Assembly (NCBI RefSeq): GCF_014621695.1
Contig: NZ_CP061281.1
Coordinates: 3,534,001-3,598,000 of the forward strand
Length of the DNA stretch: 64,000 bases
Direction of reading: 5' to 3'
Origin: Streptomyces xanthii
Lineage (GTDB): Bacteria; Actinomycetota; Actinomycetes; Streptomycetales; Streptomycetaceae
The translations under genes and the position numbers were made by a program. This document shows, in pieces, positions 54,804-64,000 of this stretch. The notes under the pieces are model-generated. The model made no database searches. It was given only the letters and a program-made list of their open reading frames with translations, and was not told the origin of the DNA. The stretch's first letter is position 1; every line of letters begins with the position of its first letter.

Positions 54804-55430
54804 TCACTCGGCGGGCGGCGTGGCCTTCTTCGCGGCGGGCTTCTTCGCCGGGGCCTTCTTCGCCGCGGGCGCCTTCCGGGCGGCGGCCGGGGCCTTCTTC
54901 GCGGCGGGCCTGGCGGCCGGAGCGTCCTTCTCGGCGGCCGGCGCGGCGGCCTGACCGGGAACGGTCTCGGGCTCGGCGTCCGGCTCGACGGCCACGGCGA
55001 TCTCGTTGATCTCCTCGGCGGCCTCGCCGCGCCACGCCTTCACGGTCTCCTCGCCGTGCTCGGCGACCTTCTCGTACGTCTCACGCGCCTTGACGGCGGC
55101 CTCGGCGGCGAAGCCGACACCGCGCAGCGCGTACTCCTGGGCCGTCTCGCCGAGCTTCTTCAGATCGGTGTCGAGCACGGCCACGAACTCGCCGACCTTG
55201 GCGGTCAGCACGGCCTGCGCCTCCTTGGCGCGCGCCGTGGCCTTCTCCTGCACGTCCTTGGGGTCGGTGCCGCGCACGGCCTCGAAGCGGGCGGGCGCCT
55301 CGGCGCGCAGCTGCTCCACGAGGCCCGGCACCTTCTTGGCCTGCTGGAACGCCAGCTCGGCGGTGCCGGCGGCGAAGTACAGCGGGGTCGGGTCGCTGAA
55401 GGTCTTGCGGAGGTCGTCCTTAATGGCCAT
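54804..55430 (-). CDS. HBHA-like protein (helical domain plus Lys/Ala/Pro tail)
   Basis: 208 residues. Residues 1-160 are strongly helical (DLRKTFSDPTPLYFAAGTAELAFQQAKKVPGLVEQL, VQEKATARAKEAQAVLTAKVGEFVAVLD, YEKVAEHGEETVKAWRGE). The C-terminal 50 residues are a KAPAAxK/KKPAAKK repeat tail like the heparin-binding tail of mycobacterial HBHA. ATG 55430 has GGAGGACC upstream. It shares transcription direction and neighbours with the XRE gene upstream (22-bp gap) and DUF2516 downstream. Probable envelope or chromatin-type association; role in Streptomyces unknown. Confidence 0.85.
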   Translation of the reverse strand: MAIKDDLRKTFSDPTPLYFAAGTAELAFQQAKKVPGLVEQLRAEAPARFEAVRGTDPKDVQEKATARAKEAQAVLTAKVGEFVAVLDTDLKKLGETAQEYALRGVGFAAEAAVKARETYEKVAEHGEETVKAWRGEAAEEINEIAVAVEPDAEPETVPGQAAAPAAEKDAPAARPAAKKAPAAARKAPAAKKAPAKKPAAKKATPPAE

Positions 55431-55452
55431 GGGGTGGTCCTCCCGGATCACA

Positions 55453-55899
55453 TCAACTGCTGCTTGAGGGCTCGGCATCGCCGTCGGTGCCGTCGTCGTG
55501 CGTCCCGCCGTCCGATCCGTCCCTGTCCCGCGGTGAACGCTCCGCTCGCGCGGCCGCGTTCTCCTTCCGGAACGACTCGTAGATCTGCAGCAGGACCTGC
55601 TTCTGACGCTCGTCGAGCGAGGGGTCGGCGAGAATCACCGCACGCGTCTCCACCTCGTCCCGCTCCCGCTCCGCGTCGAGGATGCCCGCGCGCACGTACA
55701 GCGTCTCGGCGGAGATCCGCAGCGCCTTGGCGACCTGCTGGAGCACCTCCGCGCTCGGCTTGCGCAGCCCGCGCTCGATCTGGCTCAGATACGGATTGGA
55801 CACCCCGGCGGCATCGGCGAGCTGCCGCAGGGACAGCTGCGCGGTGCGCCGCTGCTCGCGCAGGTATTCGCCGAGGCTTCCGACGTTGAGCGATGCCAT
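55453..55899 (-). CDS. XRE-family helix-turn-helix regulator upstream of the HBHA-like gene
   Basis: 148 residues. HTH: LGEYLREQRRTAQLSLRQLADAAGVSNPYLSQIERGLRKPSAEVLQQVAKALRI, then a helical segment (LYVRAGILD, QKQVLLQIYESFRKENAA) and an acidic Asp/Ser/Gly-rich tail. ATG 55899 lies just before the conserved MASLNVGSLG; the in-frame start at 55959 is unsupported. An 18-bp palindrome about 30 bp upstream is a likely autoregulatory operator. In mycobacteria the homologue Rv0474 adjoins hbhA, so it may control this operon. Confidence 0.9.
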   Translation of the reverse strand: MASLNVGSLGEYLREQRRTAQLSLRQLADAAGVSNPYLSQIERGLRKPSAEVLQQVAKALRISAETLYVRAGILDAERERDEVETRAVILADPSLDERQKQVLLQIYESFRKENAAARAERSPRDRDGSDGGTHDDGTDGDAEPSSSS

Positions 55900-55929
55900 G
55901 CTTCGATACTGCCCACCCTCGCTAACAAT

Positions 55930-55947
55930 TGCAAGCAGCCGCTTGCA
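55930..55947. promoter_or_regulatory. palindromic operator upstream of XRE regulator
   Basis: TGCAAGC-AGCC-GCTTGCA, 7-bp perfect arms, beside an A/T-rich CTAACAATT. Candidate site for the adjacent XRE regulator. Confidence 0.6.
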
Positions 55948-56029
55948 GAAGTGTTCCATGTCATCGCCGGCCCCTGCCCCGGGCCCCGGCTCCGGGTTCC
56001 CGCTCCGGCCTCCGTCCTACACTCCCGCC

Positions 56030-56632
56030 ATGCCGATTCAGCGCCGACCCGCGGGCCCCGTCGAGGATCAGTTGTCGGTCGTCGACACCCTGCTCGCCCT
56101 CCCGTACCCGGAAAGCGAGCGCGCGTCCGAGGCGCCGCGAGGATGGGGCGGGCCCGGCTTTCACATCGCCGTGCTCCACCGGAGCCGGGACTTCTGGGAC
56201 CCGCCCGGCCCGGAGGCGTTCACGCGGGCCGAGGAGGAACTGGAGGCCGCCCTCACCGCACTCGTCACGGCACTGACCGGACGCCACGGCGCCCCCGGCA
56301 CGGTCGACCTGTTCCCCTACCTCGGTATCTACGACGGCACCGACGAGCCCGAGGAGCCCCTGGACCTCGACGACGTGCCCGAGCCGCTGGCCTCCCTGCG
56401 CAATCTCGCGGGCAGCCTGCACGTGTGGTCCGTCCCGACCGCCGGCCGCTGGCTCGGCGTCACCGTCGGCCAGGCCGACCGGGAGGAGCCCTACGAACTC
56501 CTGGCCGCCGTGGGCGAGGCAGCCACGCTCCCGCAGGCCGCCACCCGAGTCACGCGCCCTCCCGGCTCACAGCCGTCTCCCGTTCCAGCCGCCCCAGCTT
56601 CTCCGGATTGCGCACCGCGTACAGACCGGTGA
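56030..56632 (+). CDS. hypothetical protein with 3' end overlapping a sigma-factor remnant
   Basis: 200 residues. Conserved-looking core: VEDQLSVVDTLLALPYPESERASEAPRGWGGPGFHIAVLHRSRDFWDPPGPEAFTRAEEELEAALTALVTALTGRHG, PYLGIYDG, LHVWSVPTAGRWLGVTVGQADREEPYELLAAVGEA. I do not recognise a family. A TACACT -10-like hexamer is placed 6 nt before ATG 56030, implying a leaderless transcript. The final about 27 residues (VTRPPGSQPSPVP...) run antisense over the ECF41-type remnant, so the natural stop may have been lost in a rearrangement. Confidence 0.75.
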   Translation: MPIQRRPAGPVEDQLSVVDTLLALPYPESERASEAPRGWGGPGFHIAVLHRSRDFWDPPGPEAFTRAEEELEAALTALVTALTGRHGAPGTVDLFPYLGIYDGTDEPEEPLDLDDVPEPLASLRNLAGSLHVWSVPTAGRWLGVTVGQADREEPYELLAAVGEAATLPQAATRVTRPPGSQPSPVPAAPASPDCAPRTDR

Positions 56633-56720
56633 TCACCCCGTCGTCGAGGCGGAGGGCGACGACCGCGTCGAGCACGCCGTCACGGTGGACAGCGAGGGCC
56701 GGGTGGCCGTTGACGGCAAG
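56550..56720 (-). pseudogene. C-terminal remnant of an ECF41-type sigma factor
   Basis: About 56 codons read ...VNGHPALAVHRDGVLDAVVALRLDD, then DDGVITGLYAVRNPEKL and a charged C-terminus. The ITGLYAVRNPEKL motif is the hallmark of the SnoaL-like C-terminal domain of ECF41 sigma factors (SigJ type). The sigma-2 and sigma-4 regions are missing: upstream on this strand lies antisense of a carboxymuconolactone decarboxylase gene. Best read as a gene decapitated by deletion. Confidence 0.72.
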
Positions 56721-57146
56721 CGCTTCTACCGGGCCGGTGCCGCGCTCACGGGCCTGCCGCCCGCCCTGTCGCAGCTGGTCGAGCTGCGTGCCAGCCAGAT
56801 CAACGGCTGCGGCTGGTGCGTCGACGTGCACAGCAAGGAGGCCGCGGCGGCCGGCGAGAGCGCGGTACGGCTCGCGCTGATCGCGGCCTGGCGCGAGTCG
56901 ACGGTGTTCACCGAGGCCGAGCGGGCGGCGCTCGCCCTCGCCGAGGAGGGCACCCGGCTGGCCGACGCCGCGCAGGGCGTCAGCGACGCGACCTGGGCCG
57001 CGGTGCGCGCGCACTACGACGAGGAACAGGCGGCGGCGCTCGTCTGCCTCGTCTCGATGATCAACGCGGCGAACCGGATGGGCGTGATCACCCGGATGCG
57101 CGGCGGCTCGTACGCACCGGGCGTGTTCGCCGCGCTGGAGGACTGA
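56685..57146 (+). pseudogene. N-terminally truncated carboxymuconolactone decarboxylase/AhpD-like gene
   Basis: 153 codons from GTG 56685. From GKRFYRAGAALTGLPPALSQLVELRASQINGCGWCVDVHSKEAAAAGESAVRLALIAAWRES the frame matches CMD family proteins, including the CxxC redox pair in GCGWCVDVH. The first residues, MDSEGRVAVD, are antisense of the sigma remnant rather than family sequence, so roughly the first 10-15 residues of the original are lost. No Shine-Dalgarno is found. It may still be expressed, but its promoter is probably gone. Confidence 0.65.
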
Positions 57147-57260
57147 GGTCACGTAACAGCGGCCTCGGGTCAGGAATCGAGAAGCCTCGGTGCCCGCCGG
57201 CGACTAGCGTCGGCGGGGACGGGGCCACTCGCCGAGGCCCCACCGACGGATGGAGCCACG

Positions 57261-59642
<2,382 letters not shown>

Positions 59643-59733
59643 GGCCGGGGGCTGCGGGGGGTGAGGCCGGGGGCCTCGGCCGATCCGGTGGGCCGGCGTG
59701 CGGCCGATGAGATCGCGCACGAAGTGCGCATCC

Positions 59734-59785
59734 CAGGGGCGCGGGGCCGCATCGATCAGCGGCTCCGCCGCGGGGCGCGACCAGC
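59734..59785. repeat. dispersed repeat core, degenerate copy with internal insertion
   Basis: AGGGGCGCGGGG ... CGCGACCAGCC matches the two ends of the repeat core, but about 29 bp replace the central AACTG, including GCGGCTCCGCCGC. Located between the UvrA-like and HelD-like genes (207-bp gap). Confidence 0.6.
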
Positions 59786-59848
59786 CCCCACCGGCGGGTG
59801 AACGCACGACAACATCGGCCACCCACGGCGACGGCGGGACCCCCTCGC

Positions 59849-61882
59849 TCAGAACGGCAGTTCCCGGCGATGGATCACGTCCAGGCGGGAAACGGCTCGG
59901 GTCAGTACCACGTACAGCCGCTCCAGCCCCCGCACCTCCGCCTCCACGATCCCCGCCGGTTCGACCACCACGACGTGGTCGTACTCCAGGCCCTTGGCCA
60001 CCCCGGCCCCGAGCACCGTCACCCGCTCGCCCAGGTCCTCGACCCCACCGGCCCGGACCCCCGCCCCGTCCAGCGCCTCCCGCACCACCCCCACTTCGGA
60101 CTCCGCCGCGATCACCCCCACCGACCCCTCCCGCCCCAGCGCCCTCCTTACGGCGCCCACGACCCCCGCCGCGAGATCGTCGACCCGCTCCACCCGTACC
60201 GTCCCGTCCGCCCGCAGCGACCGCGCCCCCGGCACCACCACGTCGATCCGCTCCCGCACCCGCTCCGCCAGTTCGAGGACGGCCCCCGGGACCCGGAACC
60301 CCACGGTCAACGGCACCACCACCGCCTCCGGCTTCCCCAGGTGCCGCAGCAGTCCGCCCCATTCCCGCGCGGCCCAGGGCGTGGTCCCCTGGGCGAGGTC
60401 CCCCAGTACGGTCAGCGAGCCGAACGCGGCCCGACGGGCGATCACCCGCGCCTGCATGGGCGAGAGGTCCTGCGCCTCGTCCACCACGATGTGCCCGAAC
60501 CCCTCGGGCCGCTCGATCAACCCGGCGATCTCGTCCAGCAGCACCAGATCGGCCGCCGACCACCGCACGGACCGCCACGACCGCGCCGGCCGGCCCCACA
60601 CCAGCGCCCGCCGCTCCTCCTCCGACAGCAGCCCGCCCCCCGCGGCCCGCTCCAACTCCCCCGCGTCACCGAGCAATCCGTGGAGCACCTCCTCCGCCCG
60701 CACCCGAGGCCACACCGCGTCCACGAACGCGCTCACGCACCGCGCCCGTTCCACCCGCCGCACCCACGCCGCCGGCACGGCCCCGGCCCGCCGCTCCGCC
60801 AGCTCCCGTACGTACCGCACGACCCGGCTGCGTACCCGCTCGCGCCCCACCTCGTAGGGCGGCTCCTCGGCGAGCACGTCTTCGACGACGGACACGAGGA
60901 CCTCGACGGGCACCCGCCACCGGTACGAGCCGTCGGGCACGGCGAGCGCCTCGCGCACCCCGTCCGCCGACACCCGCGCGTACAGTCCGCGCCGCAGCAC
61001 CTCGGCCATCCGCACGTCGTGCTTGAGCCTCTCGGCGTCCGCCGTGTCCCGCCCCCGCGCCTCCCCCAGACCCACCAGCTCCTCGACGGTGGACTGCCGC
61101 ACGCCCGCCTCCCCCAGCGCCGGCAGCACGGCGGAGATGTACGAGAGGAAGGCTCGGTTGGGCCCGAGCACGAGCAGCCCCGACCGCTGCACACGCTGCG
61201 GAAACGTGTAGAGCAGATACGCGGCACGGTGCAGACCCACCGCGGTCTTCCCGGTGCCGGGCGCCCCCTGCACGCACAAGGAGACGCCCGCGTCCTCCCG
61301 TACGAGATCGTCCTGCTCGGGCTGGATGGTCGCGGCGATGTCCCGCATGGGCCCGACCCGGGGCCGCTCGATCTCCCCGGCCAGAATGCGGCTGCCGCTC
61401 AGCTGCACGCCCGTGCCGAGCAACTCGTCCTCGAACCCGCTCAAGTCACCGGATTCCCCCACGCTCCCGGGCGCCCACCCGAACCGCCGCCGCGTGTCCA
61501 CACCCTGTGGATCCTTGCCGCTCGCCTGGTAGAAGGCGCGGGAGACGGGCGCCCGCCAGTCCACGACGAGCGGCGGCGCGGCCGCGTCCTCACTGATCCG
61601 CAAGCGCCCGACGTGGTAGCTCTGCCCGGCGTGCTCGCCACCCGCGGCGCCGAAATCGAGCCGCCCGAAGAACAGCGGCGCCCGCGGCAACTCCTTGAGC
61701 CCCTTGGCCTGACTCCGCAGCTCGTACCCGAGCACCTCGGCGTCGGCCCCGGAGGCGGAGGCGTTCTCCCCGATGACGACCTGCCGGTCGGCGCTCTCGA
61801 TCATGGCGCCCAGAGCGGCCCGGCACCGCTCGTGATACCGCCGCTCGACGGACAGGGGTTCGGAGGGGTCGAGAGAATCCAT
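59849..61882 (-). CDS. HelD-like RNA polymerase-associated superfamily I helicase
   Basis: 677 residues. N-terminal region (YHERCRAALGAMIESADRQVVIGE) of HelD type, motif Ia/Walker A LCVQGAPGTGKTAVGLHRAAYLLYT, Walker B HIVVDEAQDLSPMQ, SFI motif near VLGDLAQGTTPWAA, late motif LGAGVAKGLEYDHVVVVEP. UvrD-like but with the HelD N-terminal arm and conserved DWRAPVSRAFYQ. HelD removes stalled RNA polymerase from DNA and can promote rifampicin tolerance (HelR). ATG 61882. A near-perfect inverted repeat directly upstream suggests control by the adjacent TetR regulator. Confidence 0.9.
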   Translation of the reverse strand: MDSLDPSEPLSVERRYHERCRAALGAMIESADRQVVIGENASASGADAEVLGYELRSQAKGLKELPRAPLFFGRLDFGAAGGEHAGQSYHVGRLRISEDAAAPPLVVDWRAPVSRAFYQASGKDPQGVDTRRRFGWAPGSVGESGDLSGFEDELLGTGVQLSGSRILAGEIERPRVGPMRDIAATIQPEQDDLVREDAGVSLCVQGAPGTGKTAVGLHRAAYLLYTFPQRVQRSGLLVLGPNRAFLSYISAVLPALGEAGVRQSTVEELVGLGEARGRDTADAERLKHDVRMAEVLRRGLYARVSADGVREALAVPDGSYRWRVPVEVLVSVVEDVLAEEPPYEVGRERVRSRVVRYVRELAERRAGAVPAAWVRRVERARCVSAFVDAVWPRVRAEEVLHGLLGDAGELERAAGGGLLSEEERRALVWGRPARSWRSVRWSAADLVLLDEIAGLIERPEGFGHIVVDEAQDLSPMQARVIARRAAFGSLTVLGDLAQGTTPWAAREWGGLLRHLGKPEAVVVPLTVGFRVPGAVLELAERVRERIDVVVPGARSLRADGTVRVERVDDLAAGVVGAVRRALGREGSVGVIAAESEVGVVREALDGAGVRAGGVEDLGERVTVLGAGVAKGLEYDHVVVVEPAGIVEAEVRGLERLYVVLTRAVSRLDVIHRRELPF

Positions 61883-61893
61883 CCCCCCACGCT

Positions 61894-61929
61894 AACGCAA
61901 CCGAGTCAAAAACTTAACTCGGTTACGTT
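61894..61929. promoter_or_regulatory. TetR-type operator before the HelD-like gene
   Basis: AACGCAACCGAGT and ACTCGGTTACGTT form 13-bp arms with one mismatch and a 10-nt A/T-rich spacer. It lies 11 bp upstream of the helicase start codon and 16 bp after the TetR stop. Confidence 0.7.
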
Positions 61930-61945
61930 TCAGCGTCCGGGCGGT

Positions 61946-62626
61946 CTAGTCGCTCCGAACCGCCCCCACTCCCCGCTCCAACTGCCGGAACCCCACCTCG
62001 GCCGCGCGCACCGCACCCTCGGCCACGTCATCGGCCGACTCCCCGCCGACCACCCGCCGCACGTTCTCCTGGGCCAGAATCCGCTGCACCGCCACCACCT
62101 GCCCCGCCGCGAGCCGCGCCTCGACCCCGCCCCAGCCCTCCCTCACCAACGCCTCGGCCAGGGCCAGCTCCGACCGCTCCTGATACCCCGAGAGCCGCGC
62201 CACGAGCGCCGGCGTCCCGTAGAGCAGCCGCAGATACGCGAGCACCGCCGGATGATCACAGACCCCGGTCACCGGATCCCGCCGCGCGACCCCGTCCAGA
62301 AAGTGCCGCCGCAGGGCCCCCACGACGGACTCCCCGTCCGCCCGCCCGGCCACCACCCGCGCCGCCTCGTCCTCGTGATCCGCGAACCGGTGGAGAACGA
62401 GATCCTCCTTGGACGCGAAGTACCGGAACACGGTCGGCTTGGACACCCCCGCCGCCTCGGCGACCTCGGCCACGGACACCTTCTCGTACCCCTTCTCGAG
62501 AAAGAGCCGCACAGCACTCTCGGACAACACCTCCCGAGTCCGCTGCTTCTTCCGCTCACGGAGACCGGGTTCACGGCCCGCGGAGGCCGAGGGGGACGAG
62601 GTACTGGAAGGGGTGGGGTCGCTCAT
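61946..62626 (-). CDS. TetR-family transcriptional regulator
   Basis: 226 residues. Acidic/Ser-rich N-terminus, then TetR HTH: RKKQRTREVLSESAVRLFLEKGYEKVSVAEVAEAAGVSKPTVFRYFASKEDLVLHRFADHE (about 24-85). The C-terminal ligand domain is helical (VRRHFLDGVARRD..., LARLSGYQERSELALAEAL). ATG 62626 overlaps the stop of the preceding kinase gene (ATGA). The downstream inverted repeat at 61894-61929 is probably its operator, so it likely represses the HelD-like gene. Confidence 0.9.
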   Translation of the reverse strand: MSDPTPSSTSSPSASAGREPGLRERKKQRTREVLSESAVRLFLEKGYEKVSVAEVAEAAGVSKPTVFRYFASKEDLVLHRFADHEDEAARVVAGRADGESVVGALRRHFLDGVARRDPVTGVCDHPAVLAYLRLLYGTPALVARLSGYQERSELALAEALVREGWGGVEARLAAGQVVAVQRILAQENVRRVVGGESADDVAEGAVRAAEVGFRQLERGVGAVRSD

Positions 62627-63750
62627 GATGCGGCAGCGTAGCCGCGGCACCACCGGCCCAGCGCGGCGGCGACGACCGGCACGCTGGGCACGGAGTCGAG
62701 CCCGAGCGGCACCGCGCCCCGGTCCAGCACTTCCCTCAGCCGCACCGCGTCCCGCAACAGCCCGACCGGATCCGCCGCACCGCCGCGCAGCGCCAGCGCG
62801 ACCCGGACGATGTCCGTGAACACCGACTGCGCCCGCTTGAAGCCCAGCAGCAGCGGCAGGTCCCGGCCCCACCCGCGCGCCCCGCCCGGCCGGACCCCGG
62901 AGACGGCCGCGGACCACAGCCGGGCCACCGTCCGCTCCTGCCAGGCCGGGTACCGCATGAGGTGCAGATGGGTGGCCAGGTCGTAGAGCGGATCTCCGAC
63001 CATGGCCAACTCCCAGTCGATCACCCAGAGTTCCTGCCGCGCGTCGACGATCAGGTTCTCCCGGTGCAGGTCCCCGTGGACCAGGCAGAAGGGCCGCTCG
63101 CCGAGGCCGGACACGAAGCGGCGCAACCGCGCCGTGGCACCGTCGTCGACCCCGAGATCGCGGAACAGGCCGCCGACCTCGTCCGCGTGCGCCGCGTGGA
63201 CGTGCTCCTCCATGTAGGAGATCAGGCCGTCGAGGAAGGCCGCGCTGTCGCCGTCGGCCACCGCTTCGGGTGCGGGGCCGCGGCGGGGCAGGCGCACGGA
63301 GCGGGGCCGGATGGAGGCCAGTTCCCGGAACACGTCGACCATCTGCACCACCAGATGGCCGGGCACGGCCGCATCCGCCGGATGCAACTGTCCCAGCGTC
63401 GCTCCCTCGATGAAGCGCTGCAGTCCCTTCCCGTCCACCTCGATCAGCTCGGGAACCCGGCGCACCCGCCGGTGCAGCGCTCGTACGACGTCCTCCTCCG
63501 ACACGAAGGACCGGCGGTCGAACCGCACGAGACCCGGGCGCGCGGCCCGGCTCTTCCAACGGCCCGGCGGCGCACCGCGCCTGCCGCCGCACCCGGCGCC
63601 CAGGGGGATCACGTACGTCTCGTGGTGGTGGCCGGCCAGCGGCCCCTCGATCGCCGAGACGTCGCCGCAGAGTTCGACGGCCGACCGCCAGGCAGCGCTC
63701 GTCCTGTCGTCCGAATAGCCCCGCATGAGAGCCCAGCATCGGCTCCGCAC
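62623..63750 (-). CDS. aminoglycoside-phosphotransferase-like kinase
   Basis: 375 residues. APH/choline-kinase fold with Brenner motif CLVHGDLHRENLIVDARQELWVIDWELAMVGDPLYDLATHLHLM (catalytic Asp in HGDLHREN, metal Asp in DWELA). N-terminal lobe present (VRFDRRSFVSEEDVVRAL). The glycine loop is reduced (AGHHHETYVIPLG). GTG 63750 has GGGAG at 4 nt; ATG 63726 is an alternative. Not a recognised resistance subtype; the substrate is uncertain. Coupled to the TetR gene downstream. Confidence 0.85.
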   Translation of the reverse strand: MRSRCWALMRGYSDDRTSAAWRSAVELCGDVSAIEGPLAGHHHETYVIPLGAGCGGRRGAPPGRWKSRAARPGLVRFDRRSFVSEEDVVRALHRRVRRVPELIEVDGKGLQRFIEGATLGQLHPADAAVPGHLVVQMVDVFRELASIRPRSVRLPRRGPAPEAVADGDSAAFLDGLISYMEEHVHAAHADEVGGLFRDLGVDDGATARLRRFVSGLGERPFCLVHGDLHRENLIVDARQELWVIDWELAMVGDPLYDLATHLHLMRYPAWQERTVARLWSAAVSGVRPGGARGWGRDLPLLLGFKRAQSVFTDIVRVALALRGGAADPVGLLRDAVRLREVLDRGAVPLGLDSVPSVPVVAAALGRWCRGYAAAS

Positions 63751-63780
63751 CTCGCTCCCGCAACGGTGCCCCGGACTCCG

Positions 63781-64000
63781 CTAGGCGTCCGCCGGCCTCC
63801 GCCCGTGCTGCTCGCGGTGCCAGGCGCGCAGCGCCTCGTCCGCCCGTGCCCGGTCCAGGGGCTTGTCGGCGCCGAGGTCCAGCGGCTTCCACGCCCGTTC
63901 CATCGCCCGCAGGACCCGGTCCGCGGCCGCGGCGAACTCGGCGTCCGACGGCGCCTCCCCCAGGCCGATCGCGGCCCGCATGACATCGGGGAACACGGAC
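63781..64000 (-). CDS. partial gene at the window edge, hypothetical
   Basis: C-terminal 72 codons of a minus-strand frame ending at 63781, open at the window end. Visible: MRAAIGLGEAPSDAEFAAAADRVLRAMERAWKPLDLGADKPLDRARADEALRAWHREQHGRRPADA, helical and charged. No domain is recognisable from this part. A GTG at 63996 or ATG at 63981 could be a start, but neither has a visible ribosome-binding site, so truncation is more likely. Lies 30 bp upstream of the kinase gene in the same direction, so the two may be in one operon. Confidence 0.5.
   Translation of the reverse strand, partial: SVFPDVMRAAIGLGEAPSDAEFAAAADRVLRAMERAWKPLDLGADKPLDRARADEALRAWHREQHGRRPADA

Noticed and set aside
59849..62626. 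The HelD-like helicase and TetR genes considered as a phage-defence island together with the UvrA-like gene.
   Set aside because: No nuclease, effector or mobile-element signature; family knowledge favours transcription or drug-tolerance roles.

Overview
The window is high-GC actinobacterial DNA with Streptomyces character. It shows strong G/C third-position bias, many GTG starts, likely leaderless transcripts, and gene content and order that I recognise from the Streptomyces chromosome core: the cdgB neighbourhood, hbpS-senS-senR, a SoxR-boxed quinone oxidoreductase, msiK beside a tRNA-Thr, carD-ispD-ispF-cysS-rlmB, phoU//phoR-phoP, gpmA and mshA. I see no phage, transposase, CRISPR array or antibiotic gene cluster. 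The species cannot be named from the sequence alone.

Layout. 0-9.5 kb: a PfkB sugar kinase, a membrane-anchored CBM35-like protein, the diguanylate cyclase CdgB, a flavin reductase, the ArfB-type hydrolase, a TerD protein, then a MerR regulator fused to part of a DNA sliding clamp and overlapping an MFS exporter gene. 9.5-16.5 kb: small accessory genes, a secreted M4 protease, an M1 lipoprotein peptidase, and an ankyrin gene coupled to a beta-propeller lipoprotein. 16.7-19.9 kb: the haem/redox-sensing HbpS-SenS-SenR system. 20-26.9 kb: accessory enzymes, including two FAD oxidoreductases, a SoxR-type promoter ahead of a quinone oxidoreductase, a rhomboid-like protein and a SnoaL-like protein. 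26.9-31.6 kb: tRNA-Thr(TGT), the shared sugar-importer ATPase MsiK, a nucleotidyltransferase and a DoxX-family protein. 31.7-36.4 kb: rlmB, cysS, ispF, ispD and carD on the minus strand. 37-43.9 kb: the phosphate regulon controllers PhoR-PhoP and PhoU around a PHO box, small Cys-rich and secreted peptides, an ATP-grasp/GNAT pair, and phosphoglycerate mutase. 44-50.5 kb: an MFS transporter, a toxin-antitoxin-like pair behind two palindromic operators, a Tat-exported beta-helix protein, YbjN, MshA (mycothiol synthesis) and a methyltransferase. 50.7-56 kb: an NlpC/P60 hydrolase, a receiver-PP2C phosphatase, and a DUF2516 / HBHA-like / XRE-regulator trio. 56-64 kb: an apparent deletion scar between an ECF41-type sigma gene and a carboxymuconolactone decarboxylase gene, a stand-alone UvrA paralogue, a HelD-like helicase behind a probable TetR operator, a TetR regulator, an aminoglycoside-phosphotransferase-like kinase and a gene cut by the window edge.

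The segment from phoR-phoP to the XRE/HBHA trio keeps the gene content of the mycobacterial region hbhA - mshA - gpm1 - senX3-regX3, as I remember it. A dispersed inverted repeat (core GGGGCGCGGGGAACTGCGCG, continuing into ACCAGCC) occupies several intergenic gaps, including the one between senS and senR. The least ordinary items are the MerR/sliding-clamp fusion, the twin-operator toxin-antitoxin-like pair, the sigma/decarboxylase scar, the 51-residue Cys-rich peptide, and several perfect inverted repeats at promoters. Gene identifications rest on reading motifs; no database search was run.
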